A stretch of DNA of 33,025 nt from Deltaproteobacteria bacterium. Lineage in GTDB: Bacteria; Desulfobacterota; Desulfobacteria; Desulfobacterales; C00003060. The stretch is taken from NCBI GenBank assembly GCA_003647275.1, contig QMMN01000027.1, forward strand, positions 1 through 33,025, in the 5' to 3' direction. Of the stretch, positions 16,198 through 23,812 are shown piece after piece. Position 1 is the first letter of the stretch, and every line of letters starts with the position of its first letter. Position numbers and translations under genes: made by a program. The notes under the pieces were generated by a model that worked only from the letters and a program-made list of their open reading frames with translations, was not told the origin of the DNA and did no database searches.

Positions 16198-16923
16198 CTA
16201 CTTTCCCTTTCGTCTTATCAGGTCTCGTTCTATAAGGTTCAAAAAGTCGGCTGAGAAATTATGCATTTCTGATTCCAGAATTCGGACCTTATTTGTAAAA
16301 TAGTTATAAGCAACAACAGCCGGTATTGCAGCCGCCAATCCGGCGGCTGTGGCGATGAGCGCCTCTGAAATACCGGGTGCCACCACAGCCAAATTGGCAG
16401 ACCCCCTCAGGCCAATCCCTCGAAAGGCATTCATGATTCCCCACACCGTACCGAAAAGACCAATGAAAGGGGTTGTATTTCCAGTCGTTGCCAAGAAGGG
16501 GAGGGCCTTGCCCAGTCCAGTCAATTCCACGTTTACAGCTCTCCTAAGCGCCCGCTTGATATTGTCAACTGCAACCATCTTTTGACTCAGCGACGCCTCG
16601 TCTGCCCTGTCGCTGCCTCCAGAGGATGATTGTGATTTGTTCACCTTTCTATGCTCAACATAAGCAACACGAAACACCCTGGCGACGGGGCTGTACCCGA
16701 GGTGCTTTGAGGCTGAATAAGCCTCGGAAAGGCCGGGGCTATTCCAAAAGAGTTCAAGAAAATAGGCTGATTCTTTGCGCGCTTTTCTTATGAATCGATA
16801 TTTGGTAAAGATAATCGCCCATGAGGTGATTGAGAAGAACAACAGAAGGAGCAGGACGAGACGTACCATGGGTCCTGCATGGAGAATCATCTGGACGATA
16901 TCGTTGGTGGTTGGGACTGGCAT
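16198..16923 (-). CDS. tolQ: Tol-Pal system proton channel TolQ
   Basis: This 241-residue MotA/TolQ/ExbB-family inner-membrane protein has TM1 at about 18-38 (MVRLVLLLLLFFSITSWAII), TM2 with the conserved LATTGNTTPFIGLFGTVWGI, and TM3 with ALIATAAGLAAAIPAVVAYN, carrying the pore Thr/Ala positions. ATG 16923 was preferred because GAGGAG lies just upstream; the longer reading to 16959 has no ribosome site and adds 12 non-family residues. It is the first gene of the tol operon, with a sigma70-like promoter about 55-80 bp upstream. Confidence 0.94.
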   Translation of the reverse strand: MPVPTTNDIVQMILHAGPMVRLVLLLLLFFSITSWAIIFTKYRFIRKARKESAYFLELFWNSPGLSEAYSASKHLGYSPVARVFRVAYVEHRKVNKSQSSSGGSDRADEASLSQKMVAVDNIKRALRRAVNVELTGLGKALPFLATTGNTTPFIGLFGTVWGIMNAFRGIGLRGSANLAVVAPGISEALIATAAGLAAAIPAVVAYNYFTNKVRILESEMHNFSADFLNLIERDLIRRKGK

Positions 16924-16976
16924 GCTCTCCTCACACACAGCGCTTTCAGGACAAAACAAATAAGTATATCTAAAAA

Positions 16977-17005
16977 AAATTACATGAGATTCATCAGAGT
17001 GTCAA
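16977..17005 (-). promoter_or_regulatory. Sigma70-like promoter of the tol operon
   Basis: On the minus strand, TTGACA (17000-17005) is followed after exactly 17 nt by TAATTT (16977-16982), in an AT-rich stretch about 55 bp before the tolQ start. The -35 is a perfect match and the -10 matches 4 of 6. It is in the right place and orientation to drive tolQRAB-pal-cpoB and possibly ruvCAB. Confidence 0.5.
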
Positions 17006-17066
17006 GTCATTTTCAGGTTGCCTTTGTCGCCCTGATTGTATAAATTATAAAATAGTGGAATTAAAC

Positions 17067-17148
17067 AGGCTGTTGCCTAAATCGCCATGATATCGTTCTT
17101 TGCGGCGTTTTTCTGAAAGCCAATTACGCAGTTGTTTGGCAACAGCCT
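17067..17148. repeat. Inverted repeat flanking the tolQ/HD-gene divergent gap
   Basis: AGGCTGTTGCCTAA (17067-17080) and TTTGGCAACAGCCT (17135-17148) are inverted copies matching at 13 of 14 positions, 54 bp apart. The segment between contains no ORF. The second arm lies only 27 bp before the HD-domain gene. The size and inverted ends suggest a tiny non-autonomous element or a dispersed intergenic repeat. Confidence 0.45.
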
Positions 17149-17174
17149 AAGGGCCTTAGCTTTGAGGATGATAT

Positions 17175-17726
17175 ATGAAAGCCATAGCAAACCTGCTTTT
17201 TGAAGCCAGGATCTTAAAAGACATTCCCAGATCCGGGTTTCATTTCTTGGGATCGGGTGACGAATCAGTGGCCGAGCATAGCTTCATGACGACCTTCATC
17301 GCCTATGTTTTTTCCCAGATTGTCCCTGAAGCGAACGCCCTTAAACTCCTTCAGATGTGCTTGATACATGATCTCACCGAGGCCAGAATCGGAGATCTCA
17401 ATTATGTCCAAAAGAAGTATCTTTCGGCGGATGAAACCCGGGCTACTTCAGACCTTACCAAAGACCTATCCTTTGGTAAGGATGTGGCGGCTCTCCTTGG
17501 GGAGTTTAATGCGGGAAAGACCCTTGAGGCCCAGCTTGCGCACGACGCAGACCAACTGGCGCTCATCCTGGAACTGAAGGCCTTGTATGATGCAGGGAAC
17601 AATAGGCCCCGCACCTGGCTTCCGCATGTGGTAGATCGGCTGAAGACCGGTGTCGGTCAATCTCTGGCAAAGCAAATCCTGAAGACCGCATCGGATGAGT
17701 GGTGGTTTGAAGATAAGGCGGATTGA
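17175..17726 (+). CDS. HD-domain phosphohydrolase (YfbR/HDDC2-like 5'-deoxynucleotidase family)
   Basis: This 183-residue protein is a stand-alone HD domain. Metal ligands are visible: His35 in SVAEHSF, His65-Asp66 in CLIHDLTEARIGD, and Asp124 in AHDADQLALILE. The arrangement ESVAEHS...HDLxEARIGD matches the YfbR/HDDC2 group, whose studied members dephosphorylate deoxynucleoside 5'-monophosphates. Substrate preference cannot be read here. The start is ATG 17175, where the family N terminus begins. It precedes holB by 107 bp, and that gap contains two hairpins. Confidence 0.82.
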   Translation: MKAIANLLFEARILKDIPRSGFHFLGSGDESVAEHSFMTTFIAYVFSQIVPEANALKLLQMCLIHDLTEARIGDLNYVQKKYLSADETRATSDLTKDLSFGKDVAALLGEFNAGKTLEAQLAHDADQLALILELKALYDAGNNRPRTWLPHVVDRLKTGVGQSLAKQILKTASDEWWFEDKAD

Positions 17727-17782
17727 AGCCCTCGCCCACAGGGCGGGGGGGCCCGGTAAGGAAACAGTCTATTTTCAGATAG

Positions 17783-17821
17783 CTTCCCCTGATCACGCTT
17801 ACAAGGCGGGATCAAGGGAAG
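17783..17821 (+). promoter_or_regulatory. Hairpin in the holB leader
   Basis: CTTCCCCTGATC (17783-17794) and GATCAAGGGAAG (17810-17821) pair at 11 of 12 positions around a 15-nt loop, ending 12 bp before the holB ATG. The downstream arm lies close to the ribosome-binding region, so it could limit translation. A shorter GC hairpin (CGCCC/GGGCG, 17733-17745) sits just after the HD gene. Neither has a T-tract. Confidence 0.45.
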
Positions 17822-17833
17822 CAGGCCGGTCAG

Positions 17834-18817
17834 ATGAGATTTGAATCTATTATTGGCCAAGAAAGGCCCATCCGGTTCTTAACCAAAATGCTTCAAAAAG
17901 GGATCGTTCCCCACGCCTTGTTGTTTACAGGGGTGGATGGAATCGGCAAGCAAACAACGGCCAGGGCCTTGGGCATGGCTCTCAACTGCTTGAGCCCTGT
18001 GGGGGTATCGGCCTGCGGAGCATGTCGATCGTGTCAAAAGGTGATTTCCGGCACCCACCCGGATATCATCACCGTAAGACCGGAGGGTGCCTTTGTCAAG
18101 ATTGAACAGGTCCGGGCTGTGTCCAGGCAACTGAGATTTGCGCCCCTTGAGGGAGGCTGGCGCGTGGTAATCATCAATGATGCACAGTGCATGAATCCTG
18201 AGGCATCGAATGCTATTCTCAAGATTTTAGAGGAACCGCCCAAACGCACGGTCATCATCCTTACGGCAAGTCAGCCGACAGACCTGCTGCCCACCGTTGT
18301 CTCCAGGTGCCAGCAAATCAGCTTCAGGCCGATCCCATTTGAAAAGGTTGCTGATGTGCTTGGGGAGAGACAGGGGCTTGATAGACAGACAGCAACAGCG
18401 CTTGCTGTATCGACCAAGGGGAGCTTGGGTAGAGCCTTGTCGGTGGACCCAGAAAAGTGGCTGGTTTGGCGCAAGCACCTCCTTGAGCAAATTGGGTCTG
18501 TTTCTACAAAATCGATGCAGGGCATTTTAGGCTTTGCCGAAACGCTGGCACGAGATAAAGATCGACTGATCGATGCCCTGGATATCATCATGACCTGGTT
18601 CAGGGACATCCTTATGTGCAAGTTCTCTTCTGAAAGGTTGATTAACAAGGACTTTATGGCTAAAATCCAGCGTGTATCACAGGGACGGTCGGTCAATGAG
18701 CTTTTAAAAAAGGTAGACGCTGTGTATGCAGCACAGACTGCTATTTCGAAAAACGCAAATCCTCGCCTGGCCTTAGAGGTGATGATGATGCGTCTTTGTT
18801 TGGCTGATCAACCATAG
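17834..18817 (+). CDS. holB: DNA polymerase III clamp-loader subunit delta'
   Basis: This 327-residue clamp-loader AAA+ protein has P-loop GVDGIGKQT (33-41), a four-Cys zinc site (Cys52, 61, 64, 67: ACGACRSC), INDAQCMNPEASNAILKILE in the Walker B region, EEPPKRT, and the sensor-1 segment VVSRCQQISFRP with the SRC arginine-finger motif. The C-terminal collar domain has NANPRLALEVMMMRL. Many delta' proteins lack a functional P-loop; this one keeps GK, so DnaX-like or dual function cannot be excluded, but length and synteny with the PSP1 protein and metG support HolB. Confidence 0.9.
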   Translation: MRFESIIGQERPIRFLTKMLQKGIVPHALLFTGVDGIGKQTTARALGMALNCLSPVGVSACGACRSCQKVISGTHPDIITVRPEGAFVKIEQVRAVSRQLRFAPLEGGWRVVIINDAQCMNPEASNAILKILEEPPKRTVIILTASQPTDLLPTVVSRCQQISFRPIPFEKVADVLGERQGLDRQTATALAVSTKGSLGRALSVDPEKWLVWRKHLLEQIGSVSTKSMQGILGFAETLARDKDRLIDALDIIMTWFRDILMCKFSSERLINKDFMAKIQRVSQGRSVNELLKKVDAVYAAQTAISKNANPRLALEVMMMRLCLADQP

Positions 18818-18838
18818 GCACTCTTTTTGGGAGATGTT

Positions 18839-19645
18839 ATGGGTAAGATTGTTGGCGTCAGATTCAGGCCAGGAGGCAAGATATACAATTTTGATGCAGG
18901 CCTCTTTGTGCTGTCTCCTGGCAGTCATGTGATTGTGGAAACCGAGCAGGGCTTGGCGTTTGGCACCGTGGTTACACCTCCTGTGTCTGCTGGGGAGCAG
19001 GCGTTCAAAATCTCCTTAAAGATGGTGTATCGCTTAGCAAATGATGAGGACCTCGCTCAGCATAGAAAGAATGTTGAACTGGAGAAGTCAGCCCATACAT
19101 ATTGTCTGAAATGCATCGATGAATTAGGGCTTGAAATGAACCTCGTGTCTGTCCAAAGTCTGTTCGATGGAACCAAGCTGACTTTTTATTATACGGCCGA
19201 TAGCCGCGTCGATTTTCGTGAGTTGGTCAAGATGCTGGTTAAGGCCTATCGGGTGCGCATTGAAATGCGCCAGATCGGCGTGCGTAATCGAGCTAAGATG
19301 TGCGACGGTGTCGGAAGATGTGGCCATGAACTGTGCTGTTCTGCCTTTATGAAGGACTTTGAACCAGTATCAATCCGCATGGCCAAAGAGCAAGGTCTGT
19401 TACTGAATCCTACCAAGATTTCAGGATTGTGTGGACGACTCATGTGCTGTTTGGCTTTCGAATATGACGCTTACTGTGACCACAAACGCAAATTCCCGGA
19501 TTGCGGAAAGCGGGTTCGGACCAAAATGGGGAGCGGAAAGGTTGTCAGACAGAACGTATTGAAAAACTCGATTACCATCAAGGCGGATGAGGGACATGAG
19601 TTTGATGTGGGATTGAACGAGATAATCGAACAGACAAATTCGTGA
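18839..19645 (+). CDS. PSP1-domain protein (RicT/YaaT-like)
   Basis: This 268-residue PSP1 family protein begins IVGVRFRPGGKIYNFDAG. The Cys-rich core is CDGVGRCGHELCCSAFM, then SGLCGRLMCCLAFEYDAY. In Bacillus, RicT (YaaT) forms with RicA and RicF an iron-sulfur complex that promotes RNase Y processing; the Cys pattern fits cluster binding. RicA/RicF partners are not seen here. ATG 18839 was chosen because GGGAG lies 6 nt upstream; the TTG at 18827 would overlap that site. The setting holB-PSP1-metG is a common bacterial neighbourhood. Confidence 0.87.
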   Translation: MGKIVGVRFRPGGKIYNFDAGLFVLSPGSHVIVETEQGLAFGTVVTPPVSAGEQAFKISLKMVYRLANDEDLAQHRKNVELEKSAHTYCLKCIDELGLEMNLVSVQSLFDGTKLTFYYTADSRVDFRELVKMLVKAYRVRIEMRQIGVRNRAKMCDGVGRCGHELCCSAFMKDFEPVSIRMAKEQGLLLNPTKISGLCGRLMCCLAFEYDAYCDHKRKFPDCGKRVRTKMGSGKVVRQNVLKNSITIKADEGHEFDVGLNEIIEQTNS

Positions 19646-19701
19646 AAATGCCCAACGAGCATATTATCATATCAGCAAAGTCAAGCTAAGAGGAAAACTA
19701 T

Positions 19702-21624
19702 ATGCCTGAACCATTTTACATTACAACCCCCATCTATTACGTAAATGCTAGGCCACACCTGGGCCATGCTTACACCACGGTCGTAGCCGATGTTCTGAAT
19801 CGATTTCACCAGATGTTAGGTCAGGAGAGCTACTTTCTGACAGGAACCGACGAACATGGCGACAAAGTGGTCCGCGCGGCCAAGGAGGAAGGCTTGAGTC
19901 CACTGGCTTATGTGGACCAGATCAGTGAACTTTTCAAAGCATTGTGGCCTGAACTCGATGTGGCGTATGATTGCTTCATACGCACCACAGACCCGGCTCA
20001 CATCAAGGTCGTCAGGGAGATCCTACAGAAAATCTATGATGCCGGAGATATTTACTTCAGCGAATACGAAGGTGCATACTGTTTTGGGTGTGAACGTTTT
20101 TATACGGAACGCGAACTAGTGGATGGCAGATGCCCGGACCACAAAACGATTCCCGAAGTGATCAGGGAATCAAATTACTTTTTCAGGATGAGCCGATACC
20201 AGGACTGGCTTATCGAGTACATGGAGACACACCCGGATTTCATTAGGCCGGAGCGTTATCGGAACGAGGTGCTCGCTTTTTTGCGCGAACCCTTAGAGGA
20301 TCTGTGTATATCCCGTCCCAAGACAAGGCTTCAATGGGGTATCACACTTCCATTTGATGAGCAGTATGTCACGTATGTCTGGTTTGACGCCCTTTTAAAC
20401 TATGTCTCTGCATTGGGATATCCAGACGGTGAGCCTTTCAAGAAATTCTGGCCGACTGTCCAGCACCTGATAGCCAAGGATATTCTCAAACCACACGGTA
20501 TATACTGGCCCATCATGTTAAAAGCGGCGGGTATTCCGCTGTACCGGCACCTGAATGTCCATGGTTACTGGAATGTGGACGAAAGCAAGATGTCGAAGAG
20601 TCTTGGCAATGTAGTGGATCCGCTTGAGTTGAAAAATATATATGGCTCAGATGCGTTTCGCTATTTTTTGATGCGGGAGATGGTCTTTGGCCTTGATTCG
20701 AATTTTAGCGAAGAGGCTTTGATTCAGCGCTTCAATTCGGATCTGGCAAATGACCTTGGAAACCTCTTTAGCCGAAGCCTGACTATGGTTCACAAGTATT
20801 TCAAAGGGATTGTACCACAGGAGGGAGCCGGCACAGAGAGCGAGCTGAATTTAGGCTTGAAAGCCGATGCTGAGAAGGCGGTTGAAGATTACCAAAGGGC
20901 CATGGAAGATCTTGCTTTCCACAAGGCCCTGGCCGCTGTTTGGGAATTTATCAACCGTATTAACAAATACATAGACGTAACTGCCCCATGGGAACTTGCC
21001 AAGAGAAAGTCCCAGCACCAACAGCTCCAGAAGGTACTTTACAATATCCTGGAAGGTCTCCGCATCATTGCAGGGCTTATTTATCCCATGATGCCGCGGG
21101 CTGCCCGGCTTATGCAGGCACACCTCGAGTTGCCATCGGGAGACGCCTTTCAGAAACTCGAAGACCTCAAGGTCTGGGGGCGAACCATCCCCGGAACAAA
21201 GCTTCCAAAAACGGTGACCTTGTTTCCGAGAATTGTCCTTGACGAACCCGGAAACAGGGCTCGGGAAACTGTTAAGCCCGCCGGCACATCGCCCGCCGCG
21301 AAGCCTGAGATCTCCATGAAGGTCTTTGAGCAGATGGATCTTCGGGTCGCTACAGTGCTTCATGCTGAGCCTGTGCCAAGGTCCCAAAAGCTTCTCAAAT
21401 TGAAGGTCGATGTGGGAGAAGAGCGGACGATTGTTGCAGGCATTGCAGAAAGCTACCAGCCGGAAGATCTGATCGGAAAGCAGGTGGTCATTGTAGCGAA
21501 TCTCAAGCCAGCCAAGCTTATGGGCATCTTGTCACGGGGGATGGCCTTAACGGCCGCCGACAAGGACACCTGTAGATTGATCACGGTGGACGGTCCTTGT
21601 GAGCCGGGCACGCCCCTCACCTAG
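19702..21624 (+). CDS. metG: Methionyl-tRNA synthetase with C-terminal tRNA-binding domain
   Basis: This 640-residue class I synthetase has a HIGH-like motif in NARPHLGHAYTT, and a zinc knuckle with CFGCERF and CPDH (about residues 128-148). RPKTRLQWGITLPFDEQYVTYVWFDALLNY and KMSKSLGN follow in order, then the anticodon-binding helical domain (NRINKYIDVTAPWELAK). Residues 535-640 are an EMAP-II/Trbp-like tRNA-binding domain (FEQMDLRVATVLHAEPVP, KQVVIVANLKPAKLMGILSRGM). It charges tRNA-Met. No anomaly; it follows the PSP1 gene by 56 bp. The single zinc knuckle resembles the shorter bacterial MetRS subtype. Confidence 0.96.
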   Translation: MPEPFYITTPIYYVNARPHLGHAYTTVVADVLNRFHQMLGQESYFLTGTDEHGDKVVRAAKEEGLSPLAYVDQISELFKALWPELDVAYDCFIRTTDPAHIKVVREILQKIYDAGDIYFSEYEGAYCFGCERFYTERELVDGRCPDHKTIPEVIRESNYFFRMSRYQDWLIEYMETHPDFIRPERYRNEVLAFLREPLEDLCISRPKTRLQWGITLPFDEQYVTYVWFDALLNYVSALGYPDGEPFKKFWPTVQHLIAKDILKPHGIYWPIMLKAAGIPLYRHLNVHGYWNVDESKMSKSLGNVVDPLELKNIYGSDAFRYFLMREMVFGLDSNFSEEALIQRFNSDLANDLGNLFSRSLTMVHKYFKGIVPQEGAGTESELNLGLKADAEKAVEDYQRAMEDLAFHKALAAVWEFINRINKYIDVTAPWELAKRKSQHQQLQKVLYNILEGLRIIAGLIYPMMPRAARLMQAHLELPSGDAFQKLEDLKVWGRTIPGTKLPKTVTLFPRIVLDEPGNRARETVKPAGTSPAAKPEISMKVFEQMDLRVATVLHAEPVPRSQKLLKLKVDVGEERTIVAGIAESYQPEDLIGKQVVIVANLKPAKLMGILSRGMALTAADKDTCRLITVDGPCEPGTPLT

Positions 21625-21928
21625 TTTCCATCCATAAATGGCTCTTTTTGTCGCAGGCGATGTTTCACGCCGATGAGCGGTGTTATCCGTGGATCTTCGT
21701 CTGTCTGCCCCGTGAATCCAACGCTATTCCACTGGGATCGAAAAAATCGCTCATTGATGACCGGCCCGCTTCACTTGATCCCATCATGTCTCATCACATG
21801 TATTAATATTTTCTATGCTATAGGTGTGATCTTATTGATATTAAATATTGGACTTTCTCGACGTTGTTTTATAATTTTTAGTATTTAATGTTGCTTGGCG
21901 CTTATTTTATAATGAAAGGAGAGACCTG
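21625..21928. other. 304-bp intergenic region, metG to yedE
   Basis: The first half shows no convincing gene or terminator: a 71-codon frame at 21673-21888 has no ribosome site and runs into the promoter region. From about 21795 the sequence becomes strongly AT-rich and carries the promoter-like hexamers for the selenium operon. This composition shift marks the start of a new transcription unit. Confidence 0.6.
21848..21875 (+). promoter_or_regulatory. Candidate promoter of the selenium operon
   Basis: TTGGAC (21848-21853), a 16-nt spacer and a perfect TATAAT (21870-21875) lie about 55 bp before yedE, in an AT-rich stretch. The -35 matches only TTG. A second TATAAT at 21908-21913 is too close to the start codon to be the main -10. 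Confidence 0.4.
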
Positions 21929-23020
21929 ATGGGGCAGATGAAAAACTTTTTTGGCTCTCGGTGGGGTATTATCTCTGTTGGGGCGTTTATTGGTGTGCTT
22001 GCGCCTCTACTTCAAAAGTTAGGCAATCCTGGCAATATGGGCGTGTGTGTGGCATGCTTTGAAAGGGACATTGCAGGGGCCATCGGCCTGCATCGTGCAG
22101 GTGTGGTGCAATACTTGCGGCCCGAGATCCTGGGGTTTGTTCTGGGTTCCTTGATTGCTGCCTATGCCTCTAAAGAGTTTAGGCCCCGTGCGGGTTCTGC
22201 TCCCATTGTGCGCTTTGTGTTGGGCGCGTTTGCCATGATCGGTGCATTGGTTTTTCTCGGATGTCCCTGGCGGGCCATGCTGCGTCTTTCTGCGGGTGAC
22301 TGGAACGCCATCCTTGGTCTCCTTGGACTGATCGGTGGCATATGGATCGGCACACTTTTCCTCAAGGGTGGTTATAATCTTGGCCGGAGCCAGAAGACAT
22401 ATACATCTGTGGGCTGGCTCATGCCCCTGATCATGCTAGGGTTTCTTGTGCTCCTATTTATGTTCCCGCAGGTCAAGGGCGAGGCAAAAAATGGAATTCT
22501 TTTTTACAGCACCAAGGGACCAGGGGCCATGCATGCGCCCATTGTGATCTCTCTGATTGTAAGCCTTGCCATCGGGTTTTTGGCGCAACGTAGCCGATTT
22601 TGCACCATGGGGGCTTTTCGAGACCTGATCTTGTTTCGCATACCCCATCTTTTCTACGGTGTGGTGGCACTGATTGCCTTCGCCTTTCTAACCAACCTGA
22701 TCCTGGGGCAGTTTCATGCGGGATTTGCAAATCAACCGGTTGCCCATACCATGCATCTGTGGAACTTCAGCGGCATGGTCTTGGCGGGCCTGGCTTTTTG
22801 CCTGGCCGGTGGCTGCCCAGGCCGTCAGTTGTTCCTGGCGGGGGAAGGCGATGGTGATGCGGCCGTCTTTGTCCTGGGTATGATTGTTGGGGCAGCCTTC
22901 GCCCACAACTTCTCGCTGGCCAGCTCACCCAGGGGGGTTGGCCCGCATGGGATTGCCGCGGTCATCATTGGTTTGCTGGTCTGCTCTTTTATTGGGCTCA
23001 CCATGAGACAAAAGGCCTAA
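21929..23020 (+). CDS. yedE: YedE-family putative selenium transporter
   Basis: This 363-residue polytopic membrane protein of the YeeE/YedE family has about nine to ten hydrophobic segments. Conserved Cys motifs typical of the selenium-linked subgroup are NMGVCVACFERDIAGA, FLGCPWRAMLRL, RSRFCTMGAFRDLIL and AGGCPGRQLFLAG. Family members move thiosulfate-like sulfur or selenium species; the selenium-linked YedE tracks with SelD in comparative genomics. A strong AGGAG site precedes ATG 21929. It is first in a tight run with yedF, a DUF3343 protein, a kinase-fold protein and selD, which makes a selenium substrate likely; transport itself is not shown by sequence. Confidence 0.9.
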   Translation: MGQMKNFFGSRWGIISVGAFIGVLAPLLQKLGNPGNMGVCVACFERDIAGAIGLHRAGVVQYLRPEILGFVLGSLIAAYASKEFRPRAGSAPIVRFVLGAFAMIGALVFLGCPWRAMLRLSAGDWNAILGLLGLIGGIWIGTLFLKGGYNLGRSQKTYTSVGWLMPLIMLGFLVLLFMFPQVKGEAKNGILFYSTKGPGAMHAPIVISLIVSLAIGFLAQRSRFCTMGAFRDLILFRIPHLFYGVVALIAFAFLTNLILGQFHAGFANQPVAHTMHLWNFSGMVLAGLAFCLAGGCPGRQLFLAGEGDGDAAVFVLGMIVGAAFAHNFSLASSPRGVGPHGIAAVIIGLLVCSFIGLTMRQKA

Positions 23021-23037
23021 CAAGGAAGGAGATTACA

Positions 23038-23256
23038 ATGCCAGAAATAGTCGATGCAAGCGGACTGTCCTGCCCACAGCCTGTGCTTATGACGCTGAAC
23101 AGGATTAAGGCGCTCAATAAAGGGGAAATCGAAGTTTTGGTTGACACGGAGACCTCCAAGGAAAACGTAAGCCGCGCGGCCCAAAGTCAGGGCTGGGAGG
23201 TGGCCGAAGTCACCGAGTCAGCTACAGGGTACAGGATCCTGATCAAGAAAGGGTAA
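23038..23256 (+). CDS. yedF: YedF-type TusA-family selenium/sulfur carrier
   Basis: This 72-residue SirA/TusA fold protein has the CPxP motif at Cys12 (LSCPQPVLMTL), followed by the two-helix, four-strand pattern (KGEIEVLVDTETSKENV, GYRILIKKG). TusA proteins carry persulfide sulfur on this Cys; the YedF subgroup next to YedE/SelD is thought to carry selenium. It has only the TusA-like half; longer YedF proteins carry a C-terminal DsrE-like domain, absent here. GGAAGGAG precedes the ATG, 17 bp after yedE. It probably accepts selenium after import and delivers it toward SelD. Confidence 0.9.
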   Translation: MPEIVDASGLSCPQPVLMTLNRIKALNKGEIEVLVDTETSKENVSRAAQSQGWEVAEVTESATGYRILIKKG

Positions 23257-23263
23257 AGAAATC

Positions 23264-23812
23264 TTGGCGTTCAAAGTCTTCAAACGCAAGAAAAGGACCG
23301 CACCCAAGGAAAAGAGTCCGGATCGGGGGTTACTTTCCTTTCACAATACGAGCGAGGTCATCAAAGCTGAATCCCTTTTAAGGGAGAAGGGGTGGGAGGT
23401 CCGTGTCATGGGCCCCCCGCCCGAGTTGCGGACTGGCTGCGATCTGGTCATTGAATTTCCCCTGGTTGAACAGTTGAATATATTGAGGCTTTTGGAAGAA
23501 AATAAAATCGCGCCCTTAGAAGTCGTTCCAGTGGATGATCCGCTTCTCAAGCCAGTAGGACTTTTTAAAACAACGGACTACGGGCAATACCTGATGGTTC
23601 GAGCGGCCAACATGAAACTTACGATAGACAAAGAGTCGCTGAGAATCGTTAATATTTCAGGGGGGGGTTGCCCGGACGTGCCTTACCTGGGAGCAAAATT
23701 GGTCGGAAAAGACCTCCGACAAGCGTCGCCTCCGAGGGAACTTGGCCATACCCTTTGTGGGTATGCCCTGCAACTGGCTTATGAGGAGATAAAGCGGCAA
23801 TGCTCGCTCTGA
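23264..23812 (+). CDS. DUF3343 (putative Se/S carrier-like) protein with C-terminal extension
   Basis: This 182-residue protein starts at TTG 23264, 7 bp after yedF; no ATG allows the full domain, and the ribosome site is weak, so translational coupling is likely. After a basic N-terminal tail, residues 24-90 match DUF3343: LLSFHNTSEVIKAESLLREK, VRVMGPPPELRTGCDLVIEF with one Cys. Residues 105-182 form an unassigned domain containing VNISGGGCPDVPYLGAKLVG and ELGHTLCGYALQLAYEE, with two further Cys. DUF3343 genes often sit beside yedF and selD and are annotated as putative Se/S carriers; function is unproven. The 3' end overlaps the next gene by 13 bp. Confidence 0.75.
   Translation: MAFKVFKRKKRTAPKEKSPDRGLLSFHNTSEVIKAESLLREKGWEVRVMGPPPELRTGCDLVIEFPLVEQLNILRLLEENKIAPLEVVPVDDPLLKPVGLFKTTDYGQYLMVRAANMKLTIDKESLRIVNISGGGCPDVPYLGAKLVGKDLRQASPPRELGHTLCGYALQLAYEEIKRQCSL

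Noticed and set aside
17733-17745. Intrinsic terminator after the HD gene
   Set aside because: The CGCCC/GGGCG stem is followed by G and C runs, not a T-tract, on either strand.
21673-21888. 71-codon plus-strand frame between metG and yedE
   Set aside because: It has no ribosome site or recognisable motif, and it runs through the AT-rich promoter region.
21908-21913. Second TATAAT just before yedE as main promoter
   Set aside because: The nearest TTG hexamer is only 11 nt away, and transcription would start within the ribosome-binding site.
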